A stretch of DNA of 57,506 nucleotides from DASVWH01 sp036389715 (GCA_036389715.1 DASVWH010000122.1:1-57506), one strand, 5' to 3'; shown: positions 17,660 through 25,821, counted from the first letter of the stretch. The notes: generated by a model from the letters alone, not told the origin. Numbers and translations are program-made.

Positions 17660-18625
17660 TTGAGCCAACATTCGAATGACGAATCGGTCTTAATTCCGCA
17701 CGGCACGCGCGAACGTCGCCCGGCCCTGGTCTTCATGCGCGGAGAGCTGCTGGCCGTCCCCATCCCGCTCGAACGCGATGAAGTAATCCTCGGCCGCGCC
17801 CTCGAAGCCGACGTGCGCGTCAACGATGCGCGCGCCTCTCGCCTGCACGCGCGAATCAATACGGAGCACGACGCCGAATCCGGCGAGACGCGCTATCGCA
17901 TCACAGACCTCGGCTCGACCAACGGCACGCTGGTCAACGGCCAGCTCATCACGGACGTTCTCTTGCAGGACGGCGACAAGGTGCTCATCGGCGAGCACCT
18001 GCTACGCTTCGACATGCTCGACGAGATAGACCGCGAGTTTCAGCAGCAGATTCATCGCCTGCTCGTGCACGACGAGCTGACCGGGCTGCTGACCAGCAAG
18101 TCCTTCTTCTCGGAGCTGCGCCGCGAAGCCTCGCGCTCGGAATTCGAGGCGCGGCCCTTCTGTGTGCTGATGATGGACATAGACCACTTCAAAGAGGTCA
18201 ACGACACCTATGGCCACCTCGTCGGCAACCAGACGCTCGAAGAGATCGGCGGCGTCATCATGCGCTCGCTGCGCGCGGGCGACGTGGCGGCGCGTTTCGG
18301 CGGCGAGGAGTTCGCGGCCTTCCTGCTCGATGCGCAGTACGCACAGGGCATCGTCGCCGCCGAGCGCGTCCGCGCAGGTGTCGAAGAGCACGCTTTCCCG
18401 GCGACGCGCCGCGGCGCGCCCGGCGGCGAGCAAACCCATCACATCACGATCAGCATCGGCGTGGCCTCATTTCCAGACGACGCCCACGACACCCTCGAAC
18501 TGGTCGAGCTGGCGGATTCCGCGCTCTACCGCGCCAAGCGCAATGGGCGCAACCGAGTCTGCGCCTATCGCCCCTCCGTGGCCGAAACGGAAGACGAGAA
18601 ACCGCTCCCTCCGCGCACGGAATGA
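17660..18625 (+). CDS. FHA-GGDEF diguanylate cyclase
   Basis: 321 residues. The start at 17660 is TTG and has no strong ribosome site, so it is tentative. An FHA domain (about 38-118; VILGRALEADVRVND, SRLHARI, LGSTNGTLVNG) is followed by a GGDEF domain with the substrate-site motif GGEEF (about 214-218) and a complete RxxD inhibitory site five residues before it (RAGD, about 205-208). The enzyme should make c-di-GMP from two GTP and be product-inhibited. The FHA domain suggests control by binding a phosphothreonine protein, so input probably comes from a Ser/Thr kinase not in this window. The 3' end is duplicated just downstream (see the repeat at 18609). Confidence 0.93.
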   Translation: MSQHSNDESVLIPHGTRERRPALVFMRGELLAVPIPLERDEVILGRALEADVRVNDARASRLHARINTEHDAESGETRYRITDLGSTNGTLVNGQLITDVLLQDGDKVLIGEHLLRFDMLDEIDREFQQQIHRLLVHDELTGLLTSKSFFSELRREASRSEFEARPFCVLMMDIDHFKEVNDTYGHLVGNQTLEEIGGVIMRSLRAGDVAARFGGEEFAAFLLDAQYAQGIVAAERVRAGVEEHAFPATRRGAPGGEQTHHITISIGVASFPDDAHDTLELVELADSALYRAKRNGRNRVCAYRPSVAETEDEKPLPPRTE

Positions 18626-18658
18626 GAATCTCGCGTCTCCGCGCATGGAATGAGAATC
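18609..18658 (+). repeat. Direct repeat spanning the diguanylate cyclase stop codon
   Basis: CTCCGCGCACGGAATGAGAATC (18609-18630) recurs with one mismatch at 18637-18658. The first copy contains the stop codon of the FHA-GGDEF gene; the second is non-coding. It looks like a short local duplication. Confidence 0.7.
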
Positions 18659-19014
18659 CTGCCGCGCCAGCGATGCCCGTGGGCCGGAAGCGCCCGCAAG
18701 ACCGCCTCCCTCCGTTGAAAGAGGGCGCAGGAGACCTGGCCACGCCCGCTTAGAAGACCTGGCGCTGTGCGCTTCTTCGCTCCGGTCCTTACGCGCCGCC
18801 GCTTCTGTCTCTGAAGTCTTCCCGGCAAATTCTCTGCAAACGAATTCCCGCAACCGGGAGCTGGCCGGAGCGTGTAAGTGTCTGGCAGCGCGAGTGCGGG
18901 CAGCGCGCACCTTTTTGGGCGGTTGCGCCTGTTTAGGGCACGCGTGTATGCTTTCAGAGTGCGGTGGAGTTGTTATTTGCCCCTGTCGTAATCAATTGGA
19001 CGGTAATCTTTCTA
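18626..19014. other. Spacer before the pilus-like cluster
   Basis: About 390 bases. Beyond the short duplication at its left end I see no gene, terminator or RNA. It should hold the promoter of the four-gene cluster that follows; no clear promoter could be assigned. Confidence 0.5.
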
Positions 19015-19659
19015 GTGAGCGCCAGCCTCAATCTCGCCAGCCAGCCTTTTCGTAATCGTGCCCTGCCGTGGACGATCACGGGCATCATCACGCTCGTCTC
19101 GCTCGTCTCGCTCTTCCTGCTCATCAGCCAGAGCCGCGAGACCGGCAGGCGGGCCGACGTGGCCGAGCGCGAGGTCCAGAGCCTGCGCGAGCAGCGCTCC
19201 GCGCTGACGCAAAAGGCCGAGGAGGTCAAACAGGCCCTGACGCCCGAGCAGTATCAAACCCTCCAGGCCGCGCAAACCCTGGTCGAGCGCAAACGCTTCT
19301 CCTGGGCGCGCCTCTTCGCGGACCTCGAAGCAGCCCTCCCCTCCAGCGTCCGCGTGACGCGCATCAAGGTGCGCGACGTGGCCCGGCGCGGCGGGCGGAT
19401 GGTCGCAGATTTGGAGCTGGCAGTGATTAGCCGTAACCCTGCCGATGTCCCGGAAATGATCGCCGAGATGGACCGCGCGGGCATCTTTCAGGCCCAACTG
19501 GCGGCGCAGAACCTACGGAAAGGGACCGGCGAATCCGGCACGGAATCCACCTTGCAGGTTCTCTATCAACCGCGCGCGGGCTCACCGACCAACGCCAGCG
19601 CCAACAATAACAGCATCGCGGCAGCGACGGCTGCTGCGGCTAACGGGGAAGCTCGATGA
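19015..19659 (+). CDS. PilN-like inner-membrane assembly protein
   Basis: About 214 residues from a GTG at 19015, giving the PilN-style opening SASLNLASQPFRNRALPW before a single transmembrane segment (about 22-42). The frame could also start at a GTG at 18964; neither has a strong ribosome site. After the membrane segment comes a coiled-coil (Glu/Gln/Arg-rich, about 45-95) and a ferredoxin-like domain (LPSSVRVTRIKVRD...), then an Asn/Ala-rich tail. In type IV pilus and type II secretion machines PilN pairs with PilO to connect the cytoplasmic platform to the periplasm. The stop overlaps the next start by four bases. No PilM gene precedes it. Confidence 0.78.
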   Translation: MSASLNLASQPFRNRALPWTITGIITLVSLVSLFLLISQSRETGRRADVAEREVQSLREQRSALTQKAEEVKQALTPEQYQTLQAAQTLVERKRFSWARLFADLEAALPSSVRVTRIKVRDVARRGGRMVADLELAVISRNPADVPEMIAEMDRAGIFQAQLAAQNLRKGTGESGTESTLQVLYQPRAGSPTNASANNNSIAAATAAAANGEAR

Positions 19660-20462
19660 GCGACGATCAGAGGGCGGAAAAGAGGATTGAGCCCGCACCG
19701 GCAGCGCCTGTGCCTGCCGATGCTGCGCGACCCGCCACGGGGCGCGTGCAGTTGCGCTCGCGCGTCGAGAAACTGCGCCAGTCGCGCAAGCGAAGCGTGA
19801 TGGGTGTGGCCGAGTTGGCGGGCCTGGCGGGCAGCGTCATCCTCCTGCTCATCGTCATCTTCACCTATTTCTACTTCTACAAGGCGGCCGAGGCGCGGCT
19901 GGCCAGGGCACAGATCGAGCGCAACGAGCTTCAGCGACAGTTGAACACTCTACAGGAAGGCGTCAAGCTCAACACGAGCACGGAGGCCACCGTCAGCGAG
20001 ATTAACGCGAGCCTCCAGCGGTTCGAGGAAGAACACCTGCAAGGGTCGAGCGAAGGCCGCCTGATTCTCTACAACGTGCTCAACCGCTTGATTCGCAGTA
20101 ACAACCTGCTCAACACGGCGGGCCCTACTTATACTTATCTGGAAGCCGGAGCGGGGCAGGCTGCCGCGTCAAGAGTGGGAAGCGCCAAGTGGCAGAGCCT
20201 CTATCCGGGCATCGGCGTCAGCGTTACGGTCGAAGGCCAGTACGCGAACCTGCGCCACTTCGTCCGCGACATCGAGGCGAGCGAGCAGTTCATCGTCATT
20301 AATGCCGTCGAGCTTGAGAAGGCGACCGAGGCGGACAATTCCGGCGCGGCTCCGGGCGGCGGCGCGCGCTCCACGCTCGTCAGCCTTCGCCTTGACCTGG
20401 CGGCCTACTTCCGGCGCGCTGAAAGTGTCCAGGCGGATGGCCCTGTGAATGAGACTCGGTGA
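19656..20462 (+). CDS. PilO-like inner-membrane assembly protein
   Basis: 268 residues; the ATG at 19656 overlaps the stop of the PilN-like gene (ATGA). A basic, Pro/Ala-rich cytoplasmic head (about 1-48) is followed by one transmembrane segment (about 50-75), a coiled-coil (about 78-125) and a periplasmic domain of the PilO/GspM kind. The topology, size and position directly after a PilN-like gene support the call; sequence motifs in this family are weak. It probably forms a heterodimer with the preceding product. Confidence 0.72.
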   Translation: MSDDQRAEKRIEPAPAAPVPADAARPATGRVQLRSRVEKLRQSRKRSVMGVAELAGLAGSVILLLIVIFTYFYFYKAAEARLARAQIERNELQRQLNTLQEGVKLNTSTEATVSEINASLQRFEEEHLQGSSEGRLILYNVLNRLIRSNNLLNTAGPTYTYLEAGAGQAAASRVGSAKWQSLYPGIGVSVTVEGQYANLRHFVRDIEASEQFIVINAVELEKATEADNSGAAPGGGARSTLVSLRLDLAAYFRRAESVQADGPVNETR

Positions 20463-20481
20463 CCGTCGGCCAGGAAATCTT

Positions 20482-21429
20482 ATGGCAATAGGACAAAGCA
20501 AGCCGAAGGCGGAACGCAACAAGCTGATGCTGGCCATCGCGCTCGGCACGCTCGCGATCATCTCCCTCTGGTACATGCTCTTCAGCTCTTCGCCCAACAC
20601 GAACACGCCGAAGGGCAACTCCAACCGGAAGTCCGCCAACACCGCGCCCACGCCGTCGAATTCCAATGGGCAGAATCTGCTCGTCAAGGGCGGGCAGGAC
20701 GCCCCGTACCTCGGCCCGGTTGATTATCCGGAGAGACCTGCGGCCGTACCCGAGGCCGGACGAAATATCTTCGCCTTCTACGTGCCGCCCGCGCCGAAGG
20801 CGGCTGCGCCCGCTGCGAGCGCGGTTCCGCAAATAAGTCCGACGCCGACGCCCAAGCCGCCCAACCTGGTCCTGGCTTCCGTCTCGCCCGTCAACGTCTA
20901 CGCGCGCACGGGTGACTTCACGCTGGACATCACGGGCGACAAGTTCACGTCTGCCGTCCGCATCTATGTCGGCGATGCCGAGCTGCCGACACGCTTCATC
21001 AGCGCGCAGCAGCTCTCGGCCACCGTGCCCGCTTCCCTGATCTCTTTTGAGGGCCCGCGCCAGGTCAGCGTCCGCTCGCGCGACGGACAGTTTTTCTCAA
21101 ACGCCGCCACGCTCAACGTCATGCCCGCGCCGACGCCCAATTATACTTACGTCGGAATCCTCAGCCGGAGGGGCTCCAACGACACGGCCATTCTTAAAGA
21201 TAAGGGCGGCAAAGACCTGCTCAACGTCCAGCGCGGGGACATCCTCGGCGGCCGCTTCCGCGTGACCAGTATCTCAATCCGCGAAGTGGCGCTGATAGAC
21301 ACGAGCCTGCGAATCAAACACACACTGCCCTTGACCGGCGACAATTCAGCGCCCGGCGCTCCGGGCCAACAGCGGTATCCGCCGCCGCCTCCGCCCCAGG
21401 GAGGGGATGATGAAGACGGTGAACCCTAA
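20482..21429 (+). CDS. TIG-domain and PilP/GspC-like fusion protein
   Basis: 315 residues from the ATG at 20482 (AGGA six bases upstream). A cytoplasmic Lys-rich start and one transmembrane segment (about 16-34) lead to an Asn/Ser/Pro-rich linker, a conserved-looking helix (PEAGRNIFAFYVPP, as in GspC/PilP-type proteins), another Pro-rich linker and then an IPT/TIG-like immunoglobulin fold (about 130-215; LASVSPVNVYARTGDFTLDITGDKF). The C-terminal block (YVGILSRRGSNDTAILKD...LLNVQRGDIL...V..ISIREVALID) resembles the homology region of GspC/PilP that contacts the secretin. The tail is Pro/Asp-rich. It would link the PilN/PilO-like pair to an outer-membrane channel. The TIG insertion is unusual. 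Confidence 0.7.
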   Translation: MAIGQSKPKAERNKLMLAIALGTLAIISLWYMLFSSSPNTNTPKGNSNRKSANTAPTPSNSNGQNLLVKGGQDAPYLGPVDYPERPAAVPEAGRNIFAFYVPPAPKAAAPAASAVPQISPTPTPKPPNLVLASVSPVNVYARTGDFTLDITGDKFTSAVRIYVGDAELPTRFISAQQLSATVPASLISFEGPRQVSVRSRDGQFFSNAATLNVMPAPTPNYTYVGILSRRGSNDTAILKDKGGKDLLNVQRGDILGGRFRVTSISIREVALIDTSLRIKHTLPLTGDNSAPGAPGQQRYPPPPPPQGGDDEDGEP

Positions 21430-22090
21430 TCCTGACACAAAGAAGGCGTGCTCGCAGCACCCTGCTTCAGCTGGCGCGCGGAGTCTCTCGCGGCGGCAGG
21501 GCGAAGAGGGCTATACGCTCATCGCGCTGCTCGCCTTGATGACCATCATGGCGGTCCTGATGACGGCTGCCGCACCGAGCATCCGCCAGCAGGCACAGCG
21601 CTCGCGCGAGGCGGAAGCCATCTGGCGCGGCGAACAGATCGCCGAAGCGATACGTCTTTTCGCCCAGGCTCACCAGGGCAACCTGCCGACCTCTATGGAC
21701 CAGCTGCTTGAGGGCAATCCGGTCGGCACGAAGAAGGTGCAAATCCTCCGGCCCTCGGCGGCGCGCGATCCGCTTTCGACTTCCGGCGAGTGGAAACCAG
21801 TCAGGCCGAATGATGCGGCGCTGGTCAGATTTCAAGTCGCGGTGACGGTCTACGCTGGCGGGAAGACACCGCCGACCCGCGACCCCGCCCTCCAGAGATA
21901 CCAGGTGCAGCTCGGCGGCGCGGCGCTCGACACAGGGTTGAAGGACAGAGCAGCGGGCGGCGAAGACGACTCCGCAAACATGTCCGGCCCCTTCATCGGC
22001 GTCACCAGCCGGAGCCGTCGTAACTCCATCATCACTTATTACGGCATCGAACGTCATGACCAATGGGTCTTCACACCGCTCTTCCGCTAA
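21407..22090 (+). CDS. Pseudopilin-like protein with type III (prepilin) signal, no Glu5
   Basis: 227 residues; starts at the ATG at 21407 inside the previous gene, with GGGAGGGG just upstream, so the two overlap by 23 bases. A long 35-residue leader with basic residues ends in the prepilin peptidase site EEG/YTLIALLALM (after Gly35), followed by the hydrophobic N-terminal helix. Position +5, normally Glu in major pilins, is Ala40. That is a trait of tip-type minor pseudopilins such as GspK. The globular part (LFAQAHQGNLPTSMDQLLEG...) resembles GspG-type pseudopilins. It completes a four-gene unit with the PilN/O/P-like genes. Confidence 0.82.
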   Translation: MMKTVNPNPDTKKACSQHPASAGARSLSRRQGEEGYTLIALLALMTIMAVLMTAAAPSIRQQAQRSREAEAIWRGEQIAEAIRLFAQAHQGNLPTSMDQLLEGNPVGTKKVQILRPSAARDPLSTSGEWKPVRPNDAALVRFQVAVTVYAGGKTPPTRDPALQRYQVQLGGAALDTGLKDRAAGGEDDSANMSGPFIGVTSRSRRNSIITYYGIERHDQWVFTPLFR

Positions 22091-22132
22091 GACCGTCAGG
22101 CTCTTTGCTCCTCACTCCCGGACCGCAGTGGA

Positions 22133-22177
22133 ACTCTCTTCAACTAAAGCAGAACACTCTCTTCAACTGAAGCGGAA
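22133..22177 (+). repeat. Tandem 22-base direct repeat
   Basis: ACTCTCTTCAACTAAAGCAGAA (22133-22154) is repeated at 22156-22177 with two mismatches, period 23. It lies 40 bases downstream of the pseudopilin stop codon. Confidence 0.75.
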
Positions 22178-22243
22178 TTACGGGCGACACTCGCGCTCTC
22201 GATCATCCGGCAGAGGAAGGCTCGGCGGCTCTCAACGAGTAGT

Positions 22244-22269
22244 GCATTCATCATCATGATGATGAATGC
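22244..22269. repeat. Perfect 26-base palindrome
   Basis: GCATTCATCATCA is followed directly by its exact reverse complement, with no spacer. It lies about 77 bases upstream of the promoter of the GGSK gene. No T tract follows, so it is more like a DNA-binding site for a dimeric regulator than a terminator. Confidence 0.8.
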
Positions 22270-22345
22270 GCGACGACGAATGCGAGTTGAAGAAGATTTT
22301 TATCGGCGAATGGAACAAAAAAGTTCTCGATTCAAGTAATACTTA

Positions 22346-22374
22346 TTGACATCTGCTCACTTTACGTTTATATA
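22346..22374 (+). promoter_or_regulatory. Sigma70-type promoter of the GGSK gene
   Basis: TTGACA (22346-22351), 17 bases, TATATA (22369-22374). This is the best sigma70-like promoter seen in the window. The predicted start of transcription is near 22382, giving a leader of about 90 bases before the ATG at 22472. Confidence 0.7.
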
Positions 22375-22471
22375 CCAACATGTTGTGCGCCGCTTACTCT
22401 AGGCCACAAGAAGAAGATTGACACAGTATCTTGTGGTTTAACTACAAACTGAAAAGGAGCAGCAACAACCT

Positions 22472-22669
22472 ATGGCAACTAAAAAGGGTGGAAGCAAAGG
22501 CGGTTCAAAGGGTGGTTCAAAGGGCGGCGGCGGCTCGTAGGGCGGCGGCGGCTCGAAGGGTGGTTCAAAGGGCGGCTCGAAGGGCGGCGGCGGCTCGAAG
22601 GGTGGCTCCAAGGGCGGCTCCAAGGGCGGCTCGAAGGGCGGCTCCAAGGGCGGCTCGAAGGGCAGGTAG
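22472..22669 (+). pseudogene. Gly-Gly-Ser-Lys repeat mini-gene interrupted by an amber codon
   Basis: The ATG at 22472 follows AAAAGGAG at a suitable distance. It reads MATKKGGSKGGSKGG... for 22 residues and meets TAG at 22538-22540. The same frame continues with the same GGSK/GGGGS units to a second TAG at 22667-22669; read through, the product would be 65 codons long. The first TAG stands exactly where the repeat has AAG (TCG-TAG instead of TCG-AAG), so one A-to-T change explains it. The gene has a good promoter and terminator, so a 22-residue peptide may still be made, or the amber codon may be read through. The full-length product resembles a flexible cationic linker. The function is unknown; compare the Lys/Gly-rich protein at 48376. 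Confidence 0.7.
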
Positions 22670-22745
22670 TTCTACCGCTCACGGCACGGAAACAGCAACC
22701 TTCCATAGGCGCACGCAAAACTCTGTGGCCCTTGTGGCCCTTAAC

Positions 22746-22792
22746 AAGGAACGGCGAAGGCTTCAACGAAGCACGCCGTTCCTTACTTTTTC
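22746..22792 (+). terminator. Rho-independent terminator of the GGSK gene
   Basis: AAGGAACGGCG (22746-22756) pairs perfectly with CGCCGTTCCTT (22774-22784), followed by ACTTTTTCTT. Confidence 0.85.
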
Positions 22793-22903
22793 TTGCACGG
22801 CGTTGCTCCTCTTCGCTATGCTCACAAGATGAGAGGCTCGGGCCCGCGCTGCGCGCGCTTTGAGCGCAGTTACCCGAAACCGCAACCCGGAGGTGGAGCG
22901 AAA

Positions 22904-23254
22904 GTGCGAGAAGCGGAAGAAAGACCCTGGGGTCGTTACGAAGTGCTCGAAGAGAGCGCCGGTTATAAGGTCAAGAGGCTCGAAGTCAAGCCGGGCGCGC
23001 GTCTCAGCCTGCAACGCCATTCGCGGCGCGGCGAGCACTGGGTGGTCGTCAAGGGCATAGCCGATGTCGTTTGCGGCGAGCGCGAGCTGCGTCTCAATGA
23101 AGGCGAACACATACACATCCCGCCCGAGACCAACCATCGCCTCGGCAACAGCACGCAGGAACCGCTCGCGCTCATCGAAGTGCAGCTCGGCGATTATCTC
23201 GGCGAAGACGACATCGTGCGGCTCGAAGACGATTATCAAAGGCACGACAGGTAG
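22904..23254 (+). CDS. Cupin-domain protein of the mannose-6-phosphate isomerase type II kind
   Basis: 116 residues from a GTG at 22904, which has GGAGGTGG upstream and gives the family-typical opening REAEERPWGRYEVLE. It is a single cupin matching the C-terminal isomerase domain of ManC-type proteins (KVKRLEVKPGARLSLQRHSRRGEHWVVVKGIADV, GEHIHIPPETNHRLGN). The metal-ligand residues Gln/His/Glu and the later His are present. Stand-alone versions occur widely and may isomerise mannose-6-phosphate or bind sugar phosphates; with no nucleotidyl-transferase domain attached, the role is open. It is separated from the next gene by 65 bases in the same direction. Confidence 0.85.
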   Translation: MREAEERPWGRYEVLEESAGYKVKRLEVKPGARLSLQRHSRRGEHWVVVKGIADVVCGERELRLNEGEHIHIPPETNHRLGNSTQEPLALIEVQLGDYLGEDDIVRLEDDYQRHDR

Positions 23255-23319
23255 CCGGGCGAGGCGTTCCGCGCCAAAGCCTTCTGCCTCTTTGGCCTTT
23301 CACCTGCCAGGCTCCTTTT

Positions 23320-23790
23320 ATGATTCGCGTCGCGCTGGTCGAGCCGGAAATACCTCCGAACACGGGTAATATCGCGCGCCTCTGTGCGGCGACGCGCGTG
23401 CCGCTGCACATCGTCGGCGTGACCGGCTTTCGGCTCGACGAGAGGGCGGTCAGGCGCGCCGGTTTAGACTACTGGCCGGAGGTCATGTTGGAGCGCCACC
23501 GCGACCTGGACGCGCTCTCCGAAGCACTGCCTGGCGCGAGATTCCTCTATCTGACGACGAAGGCCGAGCGGGCCTATACGCAGTGGGAGTTCGGGACGAA
23601 TGACTGTCTCGTCTTCGGCCGCGAGACGCGGGGGCTGCCCGAAGAGCTGTTGCGCGCCAACCCGGAAAGGTGTCTGACCATTCCGATGCTCAACCCGAAG
23701 GTTCGCAGTCTCAATCTGGCCACGTCGGTCGCCATCGTCCTCTACGAAGCCTTGCGCCAGACCGAAGCCTTCAAACCAAAAGACAGATAA
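23320..23790 (+). CDS. trmL: tRNA (cytidine/uridine-34-2'-O)-methyltransferase
   Basis: 156 residues, the normal length. It methylates the 2'-OH of the wobble nucleotide of leucine tRNAs with S-adenosylmethionine in the cytoplasm. SPOUT-family knot motifs are all present: EPEIPPNTGNIARLCAA near the start, FGRETRGLP in the middle and the terminal knot IPMLNPKVRSLNLATSVAIVLYEALRQ (the TrmL-typical N at the RSLNL segment). The ATG at 23320 is the natural start. Confidence 0.94.
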   Translation: MIRVALVEPEIPPNTGNIARLCAATRVPLHIVGVTGFRLDERAVRRAGLDYWPEVMLERHRDLDALSEALPGARFLYLTTKAERAYTQWEFGTNDCLVFGRETRGLPEELLRANPERCLTIPMLNPKVRSLNLATSVAIVLYEALRQTEAFKPKDR

Positions 23791-24003
23791 CCGAAAGTCA
23801 GAAGGCGGAGACCGCGCGCTGCTTTTCGAGACGGGCCTTCCTGTCTCTAGTTCGCTGCCGCCCTGCGTGCGAAAGCGTCCCCGGCGTCGTTCTCTTCGTT
23901 CCGCCTCCGCTCTCGCGGCGGGAATAATCCGAGGACACGTGGTAGAATAATCGTTTTCGTATCGTGCGAATTTACGCGCGGTTTAGACCTGTGCAGAGGG
24001 ATT

Positions 24004-25821
24004 ATGACTGAAGAGAGAAAAGAGATACGTAATATAGCCATCATCGCCCACGTCGATCATGGCAAGACGACGCTGGTTGATGCGATGCTCCGGCAGGCGG
24101 GCACGTTTCGTGATAACGAGCACGTGATTGACCGCGTGATGGACTCGATGGATTTAGAGCGCGAGCGCGGCATCACCATCATGGCCAAGAATACGGCCGT
24201 GCGTTACGGCGATGTCAAGATCAATATCGTTGACACGCCGGGGCACGCCGATTTCGGCGGTGAGGTCGAGCGCGTCCTGAAGATGGTGGACGGCGTGATG
24301 CTGCTCGTTGATGCGGCCGAAGGGTGTCTGCCGCAGACGCGCTTCGTCCTGCGTAAAGCCCTCGAAGCAAGGCTTCCGACCATCGCCGTCGTCAACAAGA
24401 TTGACAGGCACGATGCGCGCCCGGCCGAAGTCGTGGATGAAATCTACGAGCTGTTTCTGGACCTGGACGCGACCGATGAGCAGATAGAGTTTCCGATTCT
24501 CTATGCCATTTCGCGTGACGGCATCGCCAAGAAAGAGCTGACGGATGATTCGCGTAACCTGCGCCCGTTATTCGATCAGATAGTGGAGACCATCCCGGCT
24601 CCCGGTGCGCTGCGCGATGATTCGTTGCAGCTGCTGGTGGCGAATCTGGACTACGACGCTTACGTCGGGCGGCTGGCCATCGGGCGTATCTTTTCGGGTG
24701 AGATAGCGGTCGGCGAGCAGGTCGCCATCGTCAAGCGCGACGGCTCTCTACAGAAGATGCGCGTCTCACAGCTCTACGTCTTCGAGGGGCTCAAGCGCGA
24801 GCCGGTCGAGCGCGCGCGCGTCGGCGACATCGTCGCGCTGGCCGGGATGGAAGGCATAGAGATCGGCGAGACCATCACGAGCGCGCTCAACCCGCAGGCG
24901 CTGCCCGTCATCGCCGTTGACGAGCCGACCATCTCGATGATTTTCAGCGTCAACAACTCGCCCTTCGCGGGCCGCGAGGGCAAGTACGTCACGTCGCGCC
25001 AGATTAAGGAGCGCCTGGACAGGGAGATTCTGGGCAACGTCGCCATCAGGGTCGAAGACACCGGTTCTCCCGAGCAGTTCAAGGTTTCGGGGCGCGGCGA
25101 ATTGCAGCTCGCCATCCTGATCGAGATGATGCGGCGCGAGGGCTACGAGCTTCAGGTCTCCAAGCCGGAAGTGATTACGCGCAAGGTTGACGGCGTTTTG
25201 ATGGAGCCGATGGAGCAGGTCGTCGTTGACTGTCCAGATGAGTTTATCGGCGTCGTGACGGAAGCGATGGGGCGTCGTAAAGGGCAGATGACGAAGATGG
25301 TCAATCACGGGACGGGGCGCGTGCGGCTCGAATTTGAAGCGCCGTCGCGCGGCCTGATCGGCTTTCGCAACGAGTTCCTGACCGAGACGAAGGGGACGGG
25401 CCTGCTCAACACGCTCTTCCTGCGCTGGGGGGCCTGGATGGGCGAGATGCGCGGGCGCTCGACCGGCTCGCTCGTCGCCGACCGGATGGGCGAGACGACC
25501 ACTTACGCGCTCTTTAATCTACAGGAGCGCGGGTCGCTCTTCGCGCGGCCGGGGACGAAGGTTTACGAGGGCATGGTCATCGGCGAAAACGCGCGGGCCG
25601 TTGATCTGGACGTTAATGCGATCAAGGAGAAGAAGCTGACGAACATGCGCGCCGCCAGCGCTGACGAAGCGATGCGCCTCGTGCCGGTCAAAGAACTCTC
25701 GCTCGAACAGGCGCTCGAATTCATCGCCGACGACGAGCTGGTCGAAGTGACGCCGCAGACCATTCGCCTGCGCAAGCGCGTGCTGCGCGCCAACGAGCGG
25801 CCGAAGCGCAAAGAGTCCTGA
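24004..25821 (+). CDS. typA: Translational GTPase TypA/BipA
   Basis: 605 residues, the normal length. It is an EF-G-like ribosome-binding GTPase with a role in 50S assembly and stress adaptation. GTPase motifs: AHVDHGKTTL (G1, about 16-25), ERGITI (G2 region), DTPGHADFGGEVERVL (G3) and NKIDR (G4). Domains II, III and V follow, then the TypA-specific C-terminal domain (RSTGSLVADRMGETTTYALFNLQERG). The start is the ATG at 24004. A gap of about 210 bases upstream should contain its promoter. Confidence 0.97.
   Translation: MTEERKEIRNIAIIAHVDHGKTTLVDAMLRQAGTFRDNEHVIDRVMDSMDLERERGITIMAKNTAVRYGDVKINIVDTPGHADFGGEVERVLKMVDGVMLLVDAAEGCLPQTRFVLRKALEARLPTIAVVNKIDRHDARPAEVVDEIYELFLDLDATDEQIEFPILYAISRDGIAKKELTDDSRNLRPLFDQIVETIPAPGALRDDSLQLLVANLDYDAYVGRLAIGRIFSGEIAVGEQVAIVKRDGSLQKMRVSQLYVFEGLKREPVERARVGDIVALAGMEGIEIGETITSALNPQALPVIAVDEPTISMIFSVNNSPFAGREGKYVTSRQIKERLDREILGNVAIRVEDTGSPEQFKVSGRGELQLAILIEMMRREGYELQVSKPEVITRKVDGVLMEPMEQVVVDCPDEFIGVVTEAMGRRKGQMTKMVNHGTGRVRLEFEAPSRGLIGFRNEFLTETKGTGLLNTLFLRWGAWMGEMRGRSTGSLVADRMGETTTYALFNLQERGSLFARPGTKVYEGMVIGENARAVDLDVNAIKEKKLTNMRAASADEAMRLVPVKELSLEQALEFIADDELVEVTPQTIRLRKRVLRANERPKRKES

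Larger units (their letters stand above)
22091..22471. other. Regulatory-looking spacer upstream of the GGSK gene
   Basis: About 380 bases without a gene. It contains a 22-base direct repeat (22133-22154 and 22056+100, i.e. 22156-22177, two mismatches), a perfect 26-base palindrome (22244-22269), a change to AT-rich sequence after about 22290, and a near-consensus promoter at 22346-22374. The AT-rich part contrasts with the surrounding GC-rich DNA. Confidence 0.7.

Noticed and set aside
22500..22669. CRISPR-like short repeats
   Set aside because: The units are codon-level GGSK repeats in a single frame with no unique spacers.
22793..22903. Upstream extension of the cupin gene
   Set aside because: The extra residues are not family-like and overlap the preceding terminator; the GTG at 22904 has a strong ribosome site and gives a typical start.
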